Shown here: one piece after another, positions 1-10,678 of the stretch
Position numbering within the stretch: the stretch's first letter is position 1
How the letters are laid out: each line of letters starts with the position of its first letter
DNA from: Conidiobolus incongruus B7586
Taxonomy: Eukaryota; Entomophthoromycota; Entomophthoromycetes; Entomophthorales; Conidiobolaceae
Reading direction: 5' to 3'
NCBI GenBank assembly: GCA_000697335.1
Contig: JNEM01012909.1
Location: forward strand, 1-19,994
DNA length: 19,994 nt
Made by a program: the position numbers and the translations under genes
Notes under the pieces: model-generated
Databases searched by the model: none
Told to the model about the DNA's origin: nothing
Seen by the model: only the letters and a program-made list of their open reading frames with translations

Positions 1-1143
1 GTTAAAGCTGTTAAAAATAACAATAAAGAAACATTTAAACTTAAACTTAAGTGTGTTAAAATTATAGATAAATATAATAAGAAGTATATTTGTAAGTTAA
101 TTAATACAAGCAAATATAATATTACTATAGAAATACAACAGGAACTATAAAACTATATAAGAATATTAGTTAACACTAATATTATTATATGTGTTTTATA
201 TTAACATAGATACTATTTACACTTTAAGGAAAAACACCCCCAACTAAAAAAATCCCACTATAAAATTAGGTAGGAGTTTAAATATTATTATTAATGTTAA
301 ATTAAAACTAATTAGAATAAAGTTATTTAGTTTAATGAAACAAAAATATACTTTAGTAAATTTAATAAAAAAGCTAGATATTTTAAAAAAGATGTAGAAT
401 TACTTTGTAACTATTATATTAATTTTACCCAAAAGTATAATAGTAGGTTAATTATTATTTAAGGATATATGTTATCTTTAAGTATAAAGTATTTTTATAA
501 AATTAATAAGGGAATTAATATTGAAATGTACCAAAGTATTCTAAATAATAAATTGAAAAAAACTATTAAATAATATAGGTTAAATAAATTTGATGTTATT
601 TTCTAGTAAGATAATACTTTTTATTATACTACAGCTTTTACTACCAAATAACTTAAAAATAACAAGATAATAGTTATAAAGTAGCTTCTTCAATCTTCTA
701 ACTTTAATCTAATTAAACACTTTTAGGATTAGTTAAAAAAAGTTATTAAAGCTTTCCCCCCCAGTAAAAAATTTAAATTAACTTTAAAAATATGTTTAAA
801 AAGTATAGAACAAGATTAACTTTTCTTAATATAAAAAGTTAGTTGATTCTATACCCTATAAATTTAAAGAAGTTAGAAAAGTTAAAGGTAGATACACTAA
901 GTTTTAATTTTTTTTTATCACCAAAAACCTACAAATTTATAACTCACCTTAGGTAAAATTTAAGGGTTTATATTTTAGCTAATTAATAGCTAAATATCAT
1001 TATTTAATGATATATATAACTAATAAATATAATAGATTTTAATTATTTAATTTAGGTTTATTTTATTAAATATTAATCAAGTTATTAGTAAAAATATAGG
1101 TGTTTTTGATTTTATAACTCACTTTTGCAGGTTAGTGTATAAC
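1..1143 (+). mobile_element. Tc1-like DNA transposon, decayed, 5' end outside window
   Basis: Reading frames on the plus strand still show a Tc1/mariner transposase in order. A helix-turn-helix-like stretch (KKYICKLINTSKYNIT) lies near 79-130, followed by a basic linker near 200-280. The catalytic core begins near 460 (GYMLSLSI...). The Gln-Gln-Asp-Asn motif is at 601-615, and the C-terminal VDSIPYKFKEV...GRYTKF runs over 842-904 with a stop at 905-907. The second catalytic Asp (610) and the codon aligned with the final Glu (715) are 34 residues apart, the Tc1 DD34E spacing. The frame is interrupted by many stops and at least one frameshift, so this is a fossil. Most differences from the family consensus are C-to-T or G-to-A. 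The right end is probably near 1143, after the sequence GCAGGTTAGTGTAT, which resembles a Tc1 inverted-repeat tip. The left end and left repeat lie outside the window, so the inverted repeat cannot be confirmed here. Confidence 0.85.
936..1143. repeat. Inner and outer direct repeats at the right end of the Tc1-like element
   Basis: The 12-mer TTTATAACTCAC occurs at 936-947, just after the transposase stop, and again at 1111-1122, close to the presumed right tip. The copies are 175 bp apart in the same orientation, and both are followed by a related AGGTnA stretch. This resembles the IR/DR class of Tc1-like elements, in which each end carries two transposase-binding direct repeats. Only one end is visible, so the assignment rests on spacing and placement. 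Confidence 0.5.
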
Positions 1144-1532
1144 AATCAATTTAAAAAATTGTTAACTTTAATATTAAAAAATCAATTTATATTTTTATGT
1201 AATATATTTTATTTTGAAAATTGTTATAGTTATAATTACTATTAAATTCTTCTTACCATTAAATTTGCTTAAATGGTTAACAAAAATATTAGGGTATACA
1301 ATGTGATTATAATACAAACTTGTGAGAATGTAAATAAAGGTATATTATAAAATCATATAGTATATTAAAATATGAGTTTGATTATAGTATGTATATAAGT
1401 AATATATATAATTATATATGGTATTTATTATAATAAAAAGTAAACAATTTAGCATTCAAAAAATACCAGAGTGAAATTTGCAATATTTTCAAATGTAATG
1501 AGTAATAATATGCACCCGATAGTTGGATGGGT
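1144..1532. other. AT-rich intergenic stretch
   Basis: This lies between the transposon end and the 3' end of the THP3-like gene. It is AT-rich with no open frame of note, no hairpin cluster and no recognisable repeat. It should hold the 3' UTR and polyadenylation signals of the minus-strand gene, but I cannot place them. Confidence 0.6.
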
Positions 1533-4220
1533 TTAAATTTGACCTTTGATATCAACAACTTGGAATTTTTGATTTGCTTTTATCAAGGGAACTTGATTTG
1601 TTTCTAATCCCAATAGCATATTGTTGTCTTTATCATCTAGCTTACATTCATATTTATCAAGAAATTCTCGAATTTCTTCCAAATTCTCGAATTTCAATAA
1701 ATTAACTAAGGTATTTAGGGGTATTTTCATTTGGGGTAAAGTGCTAAAATATGAATCAATTATGAATTCAATGAATAATCATTAAAAAAGTATACCTTTT
1801 AAGGATTGAAATAAGAGCAGCAATTCTCTCTCTTTCAATAAATTGATTCATCATTTGTTTGCTGAGATTAGGGGACTGTTGATATAGTTTAAACAATCGG
1901 ATATAGTTATTGCTGGCAATGGATGTATAAATAGAGAATGCATGTTGTATACAATGTTGCTGTTTTAAAGCTAAAGGTAATTTAGACATTAGTTGGTTGA
2001 GTTGGGGGAAGTTACGAGTGAAAATAAAATATAAAATTCTATAAGCTGTAAATTCAGGTAAGTTTTCACAATCAACAAGCTCATAAAGTTCACGAAGTTG
2101 AGTTTGGCATGAGTTATATTCACCCATATCACCCTAGATAAAAATATATTAATAAAGAAACTAGAATAAAGAATAAATAATATTACAGCAATAATAGCCA
2201 ATCTAGCGTGAGCTTCATAAACTTGAACAGTGAATTTGGTCCTGATTCTTTGAACTTGTAAATCTTGTCTCATAGATTTATATTGATCACATAAATAAGG
2301 ATAGGATGCACCTTCTTTTTGTTTGTTTTTCAAGAATTCAAAAGTTTGTTCCAAAATGTACAAAGGACGAACATTTGCAGCAACTGGAGCCTATAAGTTT
2401 ATGATTAATAACTGTCATATTCAAGTATTAAGATATGATTTACAGTAGTCAATCTTAGGTATCGCTTCTCAATATTAGTATTTGTTCCAACAAATTCAGG
2501 TTCTTCAGCGGAAGGAGGAGATGAATAGTTTTGAATTCTCATCTAAGTAATAATTATTAGTAAAATTAATAATTGAGCGAATTAATTTATTATACCTGTG
2601 AGATATCTTGACTCAATTTAGCTAACAAATGTTTTTATCAGAAAATGGATAATAATAATAAAATTAATTATACTTACATGAAGATCGATTGTTCTTAGAA
2701 TTTGATTTATTCGGGGAATTATTCTTATGTGTAGTATTAGAATCGAAGCTATTAAAAGTGTTAGTATTGTTTTTCCCAGCTTTTTTCTTGGGAGATTTTT
2801 GTTGTTGATTGGCATTTTTCTTGATATTTTTTTGAAATTTGGTGTTGGAGGTAGTAGTTGGAGCTTGTTGAGAAGCATTGTTTGGATGCTGATTGCTATA
2901 AGAGTTTGAGAAAACAGATGAAATGTTAGTAGAATTATGTGCTTTAGCAGATTCAGGATGCAAATATTGATTCAAATGATCTAAAAATCTAAAAGAAAAT
3001 CAAATGTGAATATTGGTGTAAAAATATCATTATTAATATAGTACTTTTGGCTCACCGTTTCTGGAGTATCGTGAATGTTAAATCTATAATATTGTATTAT
3101 TATTAAATAAAAAAAATCATATTAGAAAAATAGTTACTTGGGATAAGGAATTTGTTCCCAGTTCAAAGAAAATTGTTTCCCTTCATGAATAATTTGTAAG
3201 ATGACTTTAGCTGAGGTATCGTGTAATTGTTGACGAAAAGGTTGGGGACATATTTCAAAAACTTTGGTAAACCATGTTCTATGGAATAGTTTAGAAGAAA
3301 TATTATAAATCATCATGATAAATTATTTACTTCATCGCAGGTGGCATGATCCCACTTGAATTTGAGTTAGGAGCGTTTGAATTAGAAGTGGAGCTAAATA
3401 AATGTTAAAAATTGAATTATTGTATTTATATAATTATAATACTTTGATGCCTCATTTGAAGAGTTAGAAGGAGCTGGTTCTAAAAGATATTTAGAGGCAA
3501 TAGATTGAAAAAAATTATCCTATATACCAGTATCAGTGTTATGCTGATCAAAGACGTTACGTGGTTTAGGAGGAGCAAATATATTTTTTTGAGCAGCTAC
3601 TTTTGTATAAGCGGGTTCTAAAAAGAGATAACAATGAGTTTATATATGAATAAATATAACGCACTACTTACTATTAGTATTCTGACTTGGTTTAGGTCTA
3701 TAAATTCAGTTAATATATTTATATTTGTATTTGAATTGTTTATAACTTACATGTGATAGGGAGCAATTTTAGCTTTACCTTCATGAGGATTTTGAATGGT
3801 CATTTTCCCAAATTTTTTGTTTGATTTCTGAATTGTAGGAGGAATATGTTGGCGAGTTTGAACAGGAGGTAGTTGAGCAATGTTTTGTAAATTATTATTG
3901 TATGTAGAGTAATCTATATTTTTTGAATGAAGTAGAATTAAGAATTTTTCTGAATTGAAAAATTTGATTAAAAACCTACCAGCGTTAGCAGGCCAATTCG
4001 AATAAGCTGGAGGTTGGTAAGGCTGAGGTTTGTAAGAATATGTTTGATTATTTGTATTGCTTGGAGGAGGTGGAGGAGGAGGAACTGCTTGTCCCGCTGA
4101 CCCTGGGTAATAATTAGGATCCCTAAACAAAAATAAATAAAAAAATCAATGAATTAAATGTATACCATACCAAGAATTTTGCCATCCTTGTTGAGAATTA
4201 TAATAATTTGAATTATCCAT
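1533..4220 (-). CDS. THP3: THP3/LENG8-like SAC3/GANP-domain protein, 15 exons, 646 aa
   Basis: Exons on the minus strand are 4220-4171, 4122-3980, 3913-3751, 3697-3672, 3617-3528, 3479-3443, 3393-3331, 3278-3138, 3083-3045, 2988-2678, 2621-2596, 2542-2444, 2390-2187, 2133-1796 and 1743-1533, summing to 1941 nt. Residues 1-250 are Asn/Gln/Pro-rich, with a run of seven prolines near residue 30. They include the family motif MPPAMK followed by a conserved block (WFTKVFEIC...WEQIPYPK) seen in LENG8. Residues about 250-380 are Asn/Ser/Lys-rich. The SAC3/GANP-PCI domain follows, with hallmarks KRYLRLTTAP, YKSMRQDLQVQRIRTKFTV, YEAHARLAI, CQTQLRELY, EFTAYRILYFIF and IERERIAAL. In yeast, Thp3 pairs with Csn12 in transcription elongation and mRNA maturation; human LENG8 is its counterpart. 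That role is inferred from family. One intron (3480-3527) reads in frame as a TAG-containing insert if it is not removed, so splicing there is needed. The start is the first ATG before any exon-like sequence. Confidence 0.9.
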
Positions 4221-7200
4221 GTTTTAATAATTAAAAACTATAAAATCGACATGATTAAAATTTAAGCTCTGAATTTTGATATATTAAATTTACAAATTTT
4301 CAAAGTTAAATTGGCAATAATAAATTGATAAGTCTTGGAAGTATTTATTTTAATTTTTTAGCATTAAAAATTTTAATTTGTTTAAAAAAAGTGAAATATT
4401 AAGAATTCTGATCGAATGTTAATATTGATTTTTATACATAATTAATCAACTTTGCAAAATGAATTAAAATTATGGTATCGATGATAGAATTTAATTGGTC
4501 TCAAAATTCTATAGTCCAATTATGGCGTGTAAATTTTCTGAAGTCACAAGAATTATTGTTTCAGAAATATTTTATGGGTTAATGGTAATTTCAAGAAGTG
4601 CATTATAGATCAAATGAACAATTTTCTAGTGTAATTTGATAAAATTCAAATATATAAATTTTAGATATATTAGAGATTAAATGAATATTAAACTTTGATA
4701 CTGTATCAAACAATTGTTGTAAAATGTCCCTTTACTCGTTATAACTCTGATCGATAACTATATAAAACATTAGAATTAATCAAATTATTACTGATTCTAA
4801 TTACCATAAAATTTTGTTTTCCTATATATGATTATAAATAATCTTGTCAAAGGATATGATATATGAATTCTAAGTTATTGAAACTGTGTTTAGATAATAG
4901 TGAGCTACAATACAGATTATGCAGATTATTAACCATTCATGACTATCGCAGTGTTTTCAACTTTAAAAATTCAAATTTTTTTTTATTTCAGATTCTTGAA
5001 TGAAAAGTTAATAAAATAAAAGAGATTAAAACAGTATATTACTATTTCCTATAGCTATAAATTCCCAAGCGTAGAGCAATTAATTTTACTTCAATATATT
5101 AGTTTTCAAAGTGATTATCAATCTAATAAAAATAATTATACTTACTAATTTAAAGGATACTGCTTAAATTATAGTCGAATGCGTTCATTGTATTAGCATT
5201 TAAGGATATTTGTGAATTTTTTAATGTGACGTCTTGTTTATAATAGGTTTTGAGTAAAAATTCAATACTTTCAGTGTGATCTATTTTCAATGAATAATAA
5301 TTAATATTAAGTTTGCATTCATATTTGTAATACAATTATTAGTTATCATTTAAATATAATTATTAGGATACATTTTCGAACTCAAACAAATGGTGATAAT
5401 AGTCATTTACACCTGAATTTAGATGTTATAATTTTTAAAATTGATCAAGATACTTAAAATGATAAAAATATTTCTAAACCAATTAACAGAAAAATTTGCT
5501 AAATATAATTCCAATATGTGTTTATACAACTATATCATTATTTAGCGTTTTATTCCAATATTAATTTCAATATACCAAATACTTATATTAAAAACCTCTC
5601 TAGATTATATTCCTATTTGTTTGAATCATAGATAATAACCTATATATTATTCTGATTTTTTTAACAAATCAGGAGCTTTGCAATTCTAACTAATGATTAT
5701 AAATTTACATTTTGAATCTTTCAGCGATTCGATAATTTGAGTATTTTATATTTAATAATTTATAAGATAACTGAAAACAATGCAAAATAGACATGATATT
5801 AATTATAATATCATTTTTTACTATATATGTATTAAACGATTACATTGTTAAAATATATTGTATAACAAGAACTGTAATGAATCATTACAAGAAATTTATG
5901 ATTAGCACAGGTATATGCTCCTAAATTAATCTATCAAATCAAAAATACTCTACGCTATATTAATCAATGACTCATATTTTAAACTAAAGCTATTTTTGAA
6001 AGACTTATAAGTGAAATGAATGAATAGACAAGATTATTTTTAATCATTAAACTATACTCTGGGTCTCAGAATGCTTCAATTTAAAGATTTATGATTGATT
6101 CATAAATGATACTTTCTTAAATTTTGATTTATAAATCTATATTAAATTATTTTTATTTCTTATATTATTTTCTGGATGAAATATTAAATTAATCTACTTA
6201 TTAAATATTTTATTATTTGGTAATTCAAATCGAAAATATTAATTATTAATATTAAGATTTTTATTCATAGAAATTAAATTTTATATAATTATATGGATCA
6301 ATGTTAAAACTTACTAAGATATTATTTATAGATTGACATATTCATTATATAATTCTCATCATAAAATGCTCATTGTTTATTCTTTGGGAGTGGTTGTACA
6401 CATAGTATTTTCATCGATTGTTCTAATTTTATATATTATTCAATCCTTAGTATCTCAGATAAATTATCTTATATATCATTATTTAATGTAACAGGTGCAT
6501 TTATTTGATTTAATTAATTTCTATTTTAGATTTCAAAATTTATAATTGTTATCGCTGTTTTTGTCAGAAATCAAATTTGATTATCATTCTTTGAAATGAT
6601 TTTAAATAGAAAAATTAACATTATATTCTAAATTATTGATAAAATTACTATTTATTAATAAATATGTGGTAGAAGGATAGGGATAATGAGTAATTTCTTA
6701 TATAGTCTTAAAGCTTTATATAAGTAATTTTTATATAGTATTCAAGTATAATGCTGTATATTTTGATTATATCTTGATTAATTATTTAATATAATCCATT
6801 CAAATTAATGATTTGATATCGTTTTTCGATATATACAAAAAGTTTGCCATTTGAAAAATGTTAAATAACTAGAGAAATTATGAACAATATAATCAAAAAT
6901 CATTATATCATATGCAGCAGTGTAAATAATATATTATATCATTGTCATTGTTCATCAATTCTGGATTAATAAACTTTGAAAATTTTTCAAATCATTAAGA
7001 AAATGAATAAAAATTTAATATTCATAATTTTCAATATAAATTATTTATAGTATAGAAAGATATATATTCAAGTTATATAAAAGAGTATAGGAAATAACTT
7101 CGGTATATATGTGACCATTCGATTAATTTAAATAATTTTTGCTATCTTCATATTCTATCTTGATAATTAAGATAAACGATTTAAAATAGGACAGTATTTT

Positions 7201-7880
7201 TCATTCTATTCCGCAATTCACCTATTGATAAAATGAACAAAGTTAACAAGAAATTTATGAGATTCTAGTAGGGGTAAATCATTAAGAACACAATATCACT
7301 CATTTGTTGTTTTTTAATGCATATTGTTATTAGGAACTTGTAGAATGATTCTATTTAATATATATTTTTGATAATTTTTCGATCTTAATTATACTAACAT
7401 CAATTTTTCTCATCATACTAATTTTAAATATTTTATAATTTGACTAAATATATTAAAATATATCTATATTAATACAACAAATAACCAAAATATAGAATGA
7501 GACAGATTTATTAATAACTCCGAATGATGTAGTTTTCAACTCATAAGTTCGATTCCATTAAAGGTTCTACAATTCTATTTACCCCACAATTTTATCCCTA
7601 AAAACAGTGATATTAATTTCAATTAGTTAATCTAATTCAGCCTTTATAAAAATTAGTTGAAATAGCAGAACTTGAGTATTGTATTAAATAAAGTATATTA
7701 GGTATTTTATTAATCATTATTTCCTAGATATTATTCATACATCTGATAAATGAATACAGATTTATTAATTTAAAATACATGATAAAATAAACAGATATAA
7801 GTCAAGAATTTAATCTACAAAATTGATTCGAAAAGCACAGAATTAAATCAGTATGACATCATAATACTTTATTTGGATTT
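4221..7880. other. Long AT-rich region without supportable genes
   Basis: Roughly 3.7 kb between the 5' end of the THP3-like gene and the glutamine synthetase promoter island. I see no multi-exon coding pattern, no tRNA and no transposase remnant. The longest open frame is 61 codons on the minus strand at 5150-5335, has no ATG start where it opens and is not recognised. The first few hundred bases above 4220 should hold the THP3-like promoter. The composition is AT-rich throughout but less extreme than in the decayed blocks at the window ends. Confidence 0.5.
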
Positions 7881-7884
7881 ATTA

Positions 7885-8080
7885 CAAAACGATAGGATCC
7901 AATATGAAATGGGATAAACTTTTACGAATTGCATCAATCCTAAGGTTTATAGTGACGAGATTCAACACGTCGTTCATATGACACATTTGATTGAATGGTG
8001 TCCAATTATGAGTGATGGATTGGCTACTATTTTGGTGTTAATACGGAAATGATCATGAATTAAAGTCACATTGTATTGGA
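7885..8080 (+). promoter_or_regulatory. GC-richer island upstream of glutamine synthetase, with four CCAAT boxes
   Basis: Bases 7921-8040 are 35% G+C by my count (42 of 120), well above the flanks. CCAAT pentamers occur at 7899-7903 and 8002-8006 on the plus strand, and at 8019-8023 and 8075-8079 on the minus strand, 134 to 314 bp before the start codon at 8213. GATA cores lie at 7891-7894 and 7913-7916. CCAAT boxes bind the fungal HAP/NF-Y complex, and GATA factors control nitrogen genes in other fungi. Use here is inference. Two of the CCAAT motifs are complementary and could instead form a short hairpin. The island also carries a 51-codon minus-strand open frame (8037-7882) that could be a decayed exon. 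Confidence 0.4.
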
Positions 8081-8212
8081 TAGAAATTAGTATATAAAAA
8101 ATTTAAATTCTAAAAAATTAATTAATTATTCAAATTAATTTTTTATAAAGCAAAGTATTCAAATTGATATAAGTATAATGAATAATTTGTATTAATATAT
8201 GAGTTAGATAAA

Positions 8213-9650
8213 ATGTCAGGTTCAGGTGTGACTATTAAATTTTTAGAGGGTGAGTTGAAGAATTGCTCGAGGGTCAAGGTTGCTGGTATTGATATTGATG
8301 GTGTTTTGAGAGGTAAAATTATTAGTATTAATAAATTTTGGTCTTTGGTCAAGAGCAACAGTGGTTTTGGTAAGTATATTTATTATTAGGATTGTATACA
8401 TTTGTTAATTGGAATTAGGTTTCTGTAATGTGATTTTCGGTTGGGATCTTCACGACCAAGTATATTCTAAACCTTCCAAGTATTCTAACCAAGAAAACGG
8501 ATACAAGGATCTTATTGCCAAAATTGATCTCTCTACTTATAGAAGACTTCCTTTGGAAGACAATATCCCTTTCTTCTTAGTCGATTTTTATCTCACTGAA
8601 AATGAAAGATTACCTATCTGTCCTCGTGGTCTATTAAAGACCGTTGCTGCTAGATTCGAAGAGATGGGATATATCCCTCACAGTGGCGCTGAGTTCGAAT
8701 ACTATAACTTTTCTGAAACTCCCAAGTCTTTAGCAGAAAATCCCTCTCAACCCAAAGCTTTAACACCTGGAATGTTTGGTTATTCCTTACTCAGACCTCT
8801 CGCTAACAAAGATTATTATAATGATATCTTTGAAATTTGCTCTCAATCTGGTATTCCTATTGAAGGCCACCATACTGAAACCGGTCCTGGTGTTTATGAA
8901 ACTGCTTTGGAATACTGTCCTACCACCGTTATGGGAGATCGTGCTGCGCTTTTCAAGACTTTCGTCAAACAGATCGGTCTCAAGCATAATGTAATGCCTA
9001 CTTTCATGGCTAAGCCCTATCCTGATCTACCAGGATGTTCGGGCCATATGCACTTATCTCTTATCAATAAGAATGACAAGAACAACGCTTTCTCCGATTC
9101 CAGTTCTCAGAAAGGATATAGTCAAATATTGGAATGGTTTGTTGCTGGCTTAATGGAGGGATTACCTTCCATCATGGCAATTATGGCGCCAACTGTCAAC
9201 AGTTACAAAAGGTTAAATGAAAGCTTCTGGGCTCCAGTCCGTGTATGTTGGGGTGAAGACAATCGATTAGCCTCGGTTCGTTTAATCACACCTCCCTCTT
9301 GCTCAGAAAAAGCCACTCGTATTGAAATTCGTACACCAGGGGCTGATTGTAACGCTCCTTTAGTTCTAGGAGCCATTTTAGCATGTGGTTACTATGGTAT
9401 ACAAAACAAACTCACCAACCCATACGAATCTATCAACAACTATCCCAATATCTCCGACTATCCAGGCCCCTTCCTTCCGAAATCCCTAGAGGACGCTACC
9501 AACGTCATGGATGCCAAAGACTCCATAGCTAGAAAGGTACTTGGCGACGATTTCGTTGATCATTACGTCTTAACCAAGAGGCACGAACTCAAATTGTGGA
9601 AGGAAGCTGTGACTGATTGGGAAATTAAGAGATATTTTGAATTGATTTAA
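8213..9650 (+). CDS. Class I glutamine synthetase family protein (lengsin/FluG C-terminal type), 462 aa
   Basis: There are two exons, 8213-8369 and 8419-9650, with a 49-nt phase 1 intron that splits a Gly codon (GFG|FCNV); the total is 1389 nt. Upstream ATGs at 8178 and 8199 meet stops at once, so 8213 is the start. A beta-grasp N-terminal domain (VKVAGIDIDGVLRGK, residues about 21-35) precedes the catalytic domain. Metal and substrate motifs are intact: GAEFEYYNF (142-150), GHHTETGPGVYE (202-213), GHMHLSL (261-267), an NR pair at 334-335 and RIEIRTPGADCNAP (353-366). The family ligates ammonia or an amine to the glutamate gamma-carboxyl using ATP. Sequence resemblance is to the bacterial-type class I branch that includes lengsin, FluG C-terminus and gamma-glutamylpolyamine synthetases, not to the usual eukaryotic class II enzyme, so the true acceptor is uncertain. 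Codons are richer in C-ending forms than in neighbouring genes, suggesting high expression. Confidence 0.94.
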
Positions 9651-10678
9651 AGTACAATTAATATAATAAATTTTGCATTATTTGGTCACTTTATATGCTA
9701 TTTAATTTTTGTATAATATATTATACACTGTTATATGGTTTCTTAAACATTATATTTTCACTTATCTGATTTCACAGTTAGATTGATTTCATAGTATCTC
9801 AATGATTTTAGTATAAAAAAACTAGAAAATGATAACATTTATCAAACCTTGTGATTTGAAATTGGTTCATAATAAGGATATGTAAGATATGTTATACTAA
9901 AATTACCTCTCATAGGATTATATTCATTACTTGAGTATAACTGTTGAAATTTTATGTTTTAGAATACGCCAATTAATTGAATATTTAATGATATATTGTT
10001 TAGAGTAATGTTCATTTATTATTATAATATTTGGTCATGGTTTGATATTTTTTTCAGTGCTATTCAATTTTATACCTTATATAGGGATTAATAAAATTAA
10101 AAATTGACACTAAAAATTACCATACCATTGATAATTCCTTTGAAATATTGTAAATGTTTGGTTTTTTAAACCTTAGTTAATAATTCCAGGGGCCTTGTAT
10201 TTGGTGCAATATTAAACCCTTTAATCCTATTACATCCTCCTTTTTATGTAATATAGACAATGAAAAAATTTGTCATTATTTTCAACTTTGAATTTTCATA
10301 AAACTGATATTTTGATATTTATATTGTATTTTTTTTGGAAAATAATCGCGTTATATTTAAATATATTAATGATATGATTTTGAGCTATATCAATAAAAGT
10401 TACTCAATATTATGTAATTTCCGAATATAAATGTATTTTAATATGAATAAAACAGGCATTAAATTGAATAATATTCTTTCAAAAATGAAAAGGATTGTCA
10501 CAACAATCTCACCTTAATTTATTATGTCAACAAAAAAATTCAGATGATTTCATTAGTCCCAAATTCCTTTAACTTGGAATATTCATCCCATTTTAATTCT
10601 TTATTAATCAATTCAATATATTAATACCTATTCATTTAATATTTTGATTTTAATATTATATATGATTGATAAAAAAAT
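9651..10678. other. Intergenic region between glutamine synthetase and SmgGDS-like genes
   Basis: About 1 kb of AT-rich sequence with no coding pattern. It should hold the glutamine synthetase 3' UTR and the promoter of the next gene. The only structure I noted is a perfect 6-bp stem with a CACA loop at 10493-10508 (GATTGT/ACAATC). A slightly GC-richer patch lies near 10188-10260. Neither is enough to name an element. Confidence 0.5.

Noticed and set aside
2618-2909. Leu/Ile-rich frames on both strands inside the Asn/Lys-rich THP3-like exon
   Set aside because: These arise from complementing AAT/AAA-rich codons; apparent membrane segments are an artefact of composition.
3480-3527. In-frame TAG in the THP3-like gene, suggesting a broken gene
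   Set aside because: It lies inside a 48-nt GT...AG intron; removing it keeps the frame (Asp-Thr-Glu-Pro) and the whole gene totals a multiple of three.
5150-5335. 61-codon minus-strand open frame
   Set aside because: It has no ATG where it opens, no homology I recognise and no neighbouring exons; length is within chance for this much sequence.
6676-6692. TAGGGATAATGAGTAAT resembles the I-SceI homing site
   Set aside because: It differs in length and several bases, and no homing endonuclease or intron-bearing gene is nearby.
7530-7576. Possible tRNA: the string AGTTCGATTCC looks like a T-loop
   Set aside because: The flanking five bases on each side do not pair, no A box or acceptor stem is found upstream, and there is no anticodon arm.
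8787-8987. Antisense 66-codon frame in glutamine synthetase, plus a 72-codon +1 frame at 8776-8994
   Set aside because: Both are shadows of a strongly conserved catalytic-domain coding frame.
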